36,333 bases of DNA from Bacteroidota bacterium. Lineage in GTDB: Bacteria; Bacteroidota; Bacteroidia; Chitinophagales; Chitinophagaceae. The notes under the pieces were generated by a model that saw only the letters and a program-made list of their open reading frames with translations, was not told where the DNA came from and searched no databases. Below are positions 33,976 to 36,333 of this stretch, one piece after another; the first letter of the stretch is position 1, and each line of letters begins with the position of its first letter. The stretch is taken from positions 1 through 36,333 of the forward strand of contig JABDDT010000025.1 of NCBI GenBank assembly GCA_013287475.1, in the 5' to 3' direction. Position numbers and translations under genes: made by a program.

Positions 33976-34266
33976 TTATTTTCTATCCAGGTATTGGTCT
34001 ATCCTCTCTTGTAAATTCTGTTTGAAATGATCATCCAGTGTTAAATCGCTGGGTTCATTACCATAAAAGAGATTTTTGACCATTCGGTTGATCGTCAAAC
34101 TTTGTTTTAAATAAATTCGGCATACCGAACAGCCGGCCAGGTGAAATTTCAGTGCGAATTGTTCCCTTAGTGTTATTTTACTTGTTTGCTTCTTTTCTAT
34201 TAGAAAAGTCGCCTGTCTACAGTTATAAGAAATTTGTTTTAATCTATTTTTACTGAGTTCCTGCAT
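33976..34266 (-). CDS. Putative zinc-finger anti-sigma factor
   Basis: A 96-residue soluble protein with KFHLAGCSVCRIYLKQSL, the HxxxCxxC motif (roughly residues 47-54) of zinc-binding anti-sigma domains. It is very short and has no membrane segment, so it would be a cytoplasmic regulator that may sense redox or metal state through the cysteines. It starts 16 bases after the ECF sigma gene, the usual order for a sigma/anti-sigma pair. The role is inferred from motif and context. Confidence 0.75.
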   Translation of the reverse strand: MQELSKNRLKQISYNCRQATFLIEKKQTSKITLREQFALKFHLAGCSVCRIYLKQSLTINRMVKNLFYGNEPSDLTLDDHFKQNLQERIDQYLDRK

Positions 34267-34282
34267 TTTAATCGGTATTGAA

Positions 34283-34882
34283 TTATAGCCAGTTTTTCTG
34301 AAGACAGGCTCTTAAATTAACTTTCGTCCGATGCATAATTACCCAAAAATTGGAATCGGTAACATTCAATTGGCTGCAGATCGTTTCTGAAGCCAGATCA
34401 TCCATATGTTTCATGGTGAAAACAGCGAGCCATAATCCAGGCAGTTTTTTCAGGCATTTCTGTAAAATATGACTTAGTTCTTTTTTACCTAAGAGATCGT
34501 ACTCCTCCAAACCAAAAGTCTTTGGCTGATCCTCAGCTTTCCAATGCCCATTCTGGCTGTCAAAAAATTCAAACTGGTCCGTATCAGATAGCGTTTTTTC
34601 GAAGCTGTTTCCCAATCCGGAGGATTTTTTTCTATAGACGTCAATCACTTTATTTTTTAAGATGGCAGTTAGCCAGGTACGTTCCGAACTTCGGCCCTCG
34701 AATTTTTCGGTTTTTTCGAGTGCCGCAAGAAACGTCTCCTGCACTAAATCTCTTGCCATTTCATCATCATTAAGCCTCGTATAGGCATAGTTGTATAAGT
34801 AATCTGCATAGTTTTTTACCCACAATTGCGGGTTTAATATTGCTTTTTCCAGTTGAACAAATTGATTTCTATGGGTTTCCAT
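34283..34882 (-). CDS. ECF-type RNA polymerase sigma factor
   Basis: 199 residues. Region 2 is clear in YADYLYNYAYTRLNDDEMARDLVQETFLAALEKTEKFEGRSSERTWLTAILKNKVIDVYRKKS. Region 4 lies in LPGLWLAVFTMKHMDDLASETICSQLNVTDSNFWVIMHRTKVNLRACLQKNW. The linker between them is long and acidic. It directs core polymerase to a small regulon. With the HxxxCxxC protein downstream and the divergent DUF1223 gene sharing its 131-bp upstream region, it probably controls that gene and itself. Confidence 0.92.
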   Translation of the reverse strand: METHRNQFVQLEKAILNPQLWVKNYADYLYNYAYTRLNDDEMARDLVQETFLAALEKTEKFEGRSSERTWLTAILKNKVIDVYRKKSSGLGNSFEKTLSDTDQFEFFDSQNGHWKAEDQPKTFGLEEYDLLGKKELSHILQKCLKKLPGLWLAVFTMKHMDDLASETICSQLNVTDSNFWVIMHRTKVNLRACLQKNWL

Positions 34883-34919
34883 TTGTTAAAAGCTATTAAA
34901 TACCATGTATTTTATTTGT

Positions 34920-34939
34920 TTTGTCGGCAAATTGACAAA
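34920..34939. promoter_or_regulatory. Inverted repeat in the sigma/DUF1223 divergent promoter region
   Basis: TTTGTC, eight bases, GACAAA. It sits about 38 bases before the sigma gene and 75 before the DUF1223 gene. TTGACA at 34932 with TAAAAT at 34955 (17-base spacer) is also present, but that is not the usual Bacteroidota promoter form. Confidence 0.35.
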
Positions 34940-35013
34940 TCCCTTACACGTATTTAAAATTATTTTGTAAGGCTTTACTTCTTCCCACGACGAATCAGAA
35001 AAATCCTATCAAT

Positions 35014-35790
35014 ATGGCATACAATAAAAAGATAGCAATGTTCACTTATACCGCTTTAATTTCAACGCTTACTCTTTTTTCATTTACGGGGCACCCTATT
35101 GGCAAAAAATTGGCTAACACAGATCCAGGATTTGCCGTCGTTGAGCTCTTTACATCCGAAGGCTGTTCAAGTTGCCCGGCGGCGGATGAATTGGTGGCTA
35201 AAATTCAAAAGGAAACCAGTGAAAAACCTGTTTATATTTTAGCCTTCCATGTTGATTACTGGAACCGGCTTGGCTGGAAAGATATTTTCAGCGAACCCGC
35301 TTATTCAAACAGACAAAACCAATATTCCTCCTGGTTGAATGCTTCTATATATACACCACAAGTTGTAATAAATGGACAACAGGAATTTGTGGGTTCCGAT
35401 GAAAGCAGGTTGCGAAATTCGATAAGCGCCGCCTTGCATAAAACAAACCCTGTTGGTTTAAAAATAAATAGTACTAAAGAAAATGATCGTAGTGTGAGCG
35501 TACACTATCAGATTGACCGGAATATTTCTAATAGTTTTCTTGTTCTCGCCCTCATTGAGAAAACAGCCAGTAGTAAGGTGTTGAGAGGGGAAAACCAGGG
35601 CCGTACGCTGTCTCATGTCCAGATTGTTAGAAATTTTCAAACTATTCCGCTTAATGGACAAATTGAAGGAATGAGTGAAATTGAAATACCGTCAGGTCTG
35701 GACAATCAAAGGCTGGAAATAATTGCTTTTCTGCAATCCAGGGAAAATGGGGAAATTACAGGGGCGACCAAAGTAATCATCTCTAAGTAA
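35014..35790 (+). CDS. DUF1223 thioredoxin-like secreted protein
   Basis: A 258-residue protein with an N-terminal hydrophobic signal (residues about 8-25, FTYTALISTLTLFSFTG). The thioredoxin-like start VVELFTSEGCSSCPAADELV follows, with a CxxC pair (C51, C54), and then FHVDYWNRLGWKD and YTPQVVINGQQEFVGSD, all DUF1223 hallmarks. It probably works as a periplasmic redox protein. It is divergent from the ECF sigma gene and followed 53 bases later by a cytochrome b gene, so the block looks like one redox regulon. Confidence 0.9.
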   Translation: MAYNKKIAMFTYTALISTLTLFSFTGHPIGKKLANTDPGFAVVELFTSEGCSSCPAADELVAKIQKETSEKPVYILAFHVDYWNRLGWKDIFSEPAYSNRQNQYSSWLNASIYTPQVVINGQQEFVGSDESRLRNSISAALHKTNPVGLKINSTKENDRSVSVHYQIDRNISNSFLVLALIEKTASSKVLRGENQGRTLSHVQIVRNFQTIPLNGQIEGMSEIEIPSGLDNQRLEIIAFLQSRENGEITGATKVIISK

Positions 35791-35843
35791 AACTTGCCTA
35801 TAAAATCCAAAATGGTTTTTTGGTTTATATTCAATTGGTCTAC

Positions 35844-36333
35844 ATGAAAGCAATCAAAGAAAAACACGCGCTTGTAATGCGGTGGACCCACTGGGTCAAT
35901 TTTCCAATATTGGCTGTAATGATTTGGAGCGGACTTTTGATCTACTGGGCCAATGATGAATACTCGATTAGTTTTTTTGGCCACACTTTCGTTCGCTTTT
36001 TTCCCAACTGGTTTTATAAATTACTTAAAGTTCCCTATCACCTGGCAGATGGAATGGCCTTCCATTTTCTCTTTATGTGGTTTTTTACTCTCAACGGTAT
36101 ATTTTATATTCTTTATACCCTTATATCCGGGGAATGGAGGCAGCTGATGCCGAAAAAAAATTCTTTTAAGGAAGCATGGTTTGTTTTATTGCATGATCTC
36201 CACATCCGCAAAACGGCGCCACCACAAGACAAATATAATGCAGCCCAGCGGATTGCTTATACAGCGATTATCATAATGGGTATTGGGTCTGTAATAACCG
36301 GACTTGCCATTTACAAACCAGTTCAATTTTACT
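35844..36333 (+). CDS. Cytochrome b561/b6-type membrane protein, 5' part, cut by the window edge
   Basis: The frame is open from ATG 35844 to the right edge (163 codons). RWTHWVNFPILAVMIWSGLLIYW is the first haem-b helix with its histidine. YHLADGMAFHFLFMWFFTLNGIFYILYTLISG is the second, with two histidines. LLHDLHIRK and the helix IAYTAIIIMGIGSVITGLAIY follow. This is the di-haem cytochrome b pattern of Ni-Fe hydrogenase or formate dehydrogenase b subunits, which pass electrons between quinone and a periplasmic partner. The partner, often a molybdopterin oxidoreductase, would lie beyond the window. Confidence 0.85.
   Translation, partial: MKAIKEKHALVMRWTHWVNFPILAVMIWSGLLIYWANDEYSISFFGHTFVRFFPNWFYKLLKVPYHLADGMAFHFLFMWFFTLNGIFYILYTLISGEWRQLMPKKNSFKEAWFVLLHDLHIRKTAPPQDKYNAAQRIAYTAIIIMGIGSVITGLAIYKPVQFY

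Noticed and set aside
34932..34960. TTGACA-N17-TAAAAT as a sigma-70 promoter for the DUF1223 gene
   Set aside because: The match is good for E. coli, but Bacteroidota primary sigma uses TTTG/TAnnTTTG, so it may be chance in AT-rich DNA. Noted only within the operator entry.
35706..35984. A 92-codon minus-strand frame over the DUF1223 and cytochrome b junction
   Set aside because: It is antisense to two recognised genes and has no recognisable features.

Overview
The window looks like chromosomal DNA of a Bacteroidota bacterium, probably of the Chitinophagaceae or close relatives. The grounds are moderately AT-rich sequence, few Shine-Dalgarno sites, two good Bacteroidota-type -7 boxes (TAnnTTTG), and gene families typical of that group: a 644-residue six-domain S1 protein, monofunctional proline dehydrogenase, a secreted 923-residue M16 peptidase, a lipoprotein-anchored RND efflux operon and a small family often mislabelled phosphoribosylpyrophosphate synthetase. 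There is no plasmid or phage backbone, insertion sequence or CRISPR array.

Layout. 1-5.4 kb is a sugar-use block: start of glucokinase, mannonate dehydratase (uxuA), an HGSNAT/NagX-like membrane acyltransferase, an APH-fold sugar kinase and a secreted GH30 glycosidase, with convergent genes overlapping at their stops. A VOC protein follows. 5.9-15.1 kb is a minus-strand efflux operon (TolC-like, lipoprotein adaptor, two tandem paralogous RND pumps). 15.5-21.2 kb is a plus-strand run of stress and redox genes: peroxiredoxin, DsbA-like, YgiD-type dioxygenase, YceI, cardiolipin synthase, a small unknown and an MFS exporter. 21.3-27.6 kb holds an unusual tRNA-Val, proline dehydrogenase, dipeptide epimerase, acyl-CoA thioesterase, a polytopic membrane protein and a UGM-like flavoprotein. 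27.6-33.4 kb holds the M16 peptidase, ribosomal protein S1 and a secreted unknown. 33.6-36.3 kb holds tRNA-Leu with a degenerate partial copy, an ECF sigma/anti-sigma pair, a DUF1223 protein and the start of a cytochrome b.

The most striking non-coding signal is a dispersed family of short tandem repeats of period 7 (roughly GCNTTNR, for example GCTTTAA, GCCTTAA, GCATTAA, GCGTTCA), with a second family of period 8 (ACTCTCAC, ACTCTCAT, ACTCTTAT). They sit at gene ends and in intergenic gaps. Several form inverted pairs, including a perfect 29-bp inverted repeat between divergent genes. In four genes the stop codon lies inside a repeat array. I know of no described element matching this, and it is the best candidate here for something undescribed.
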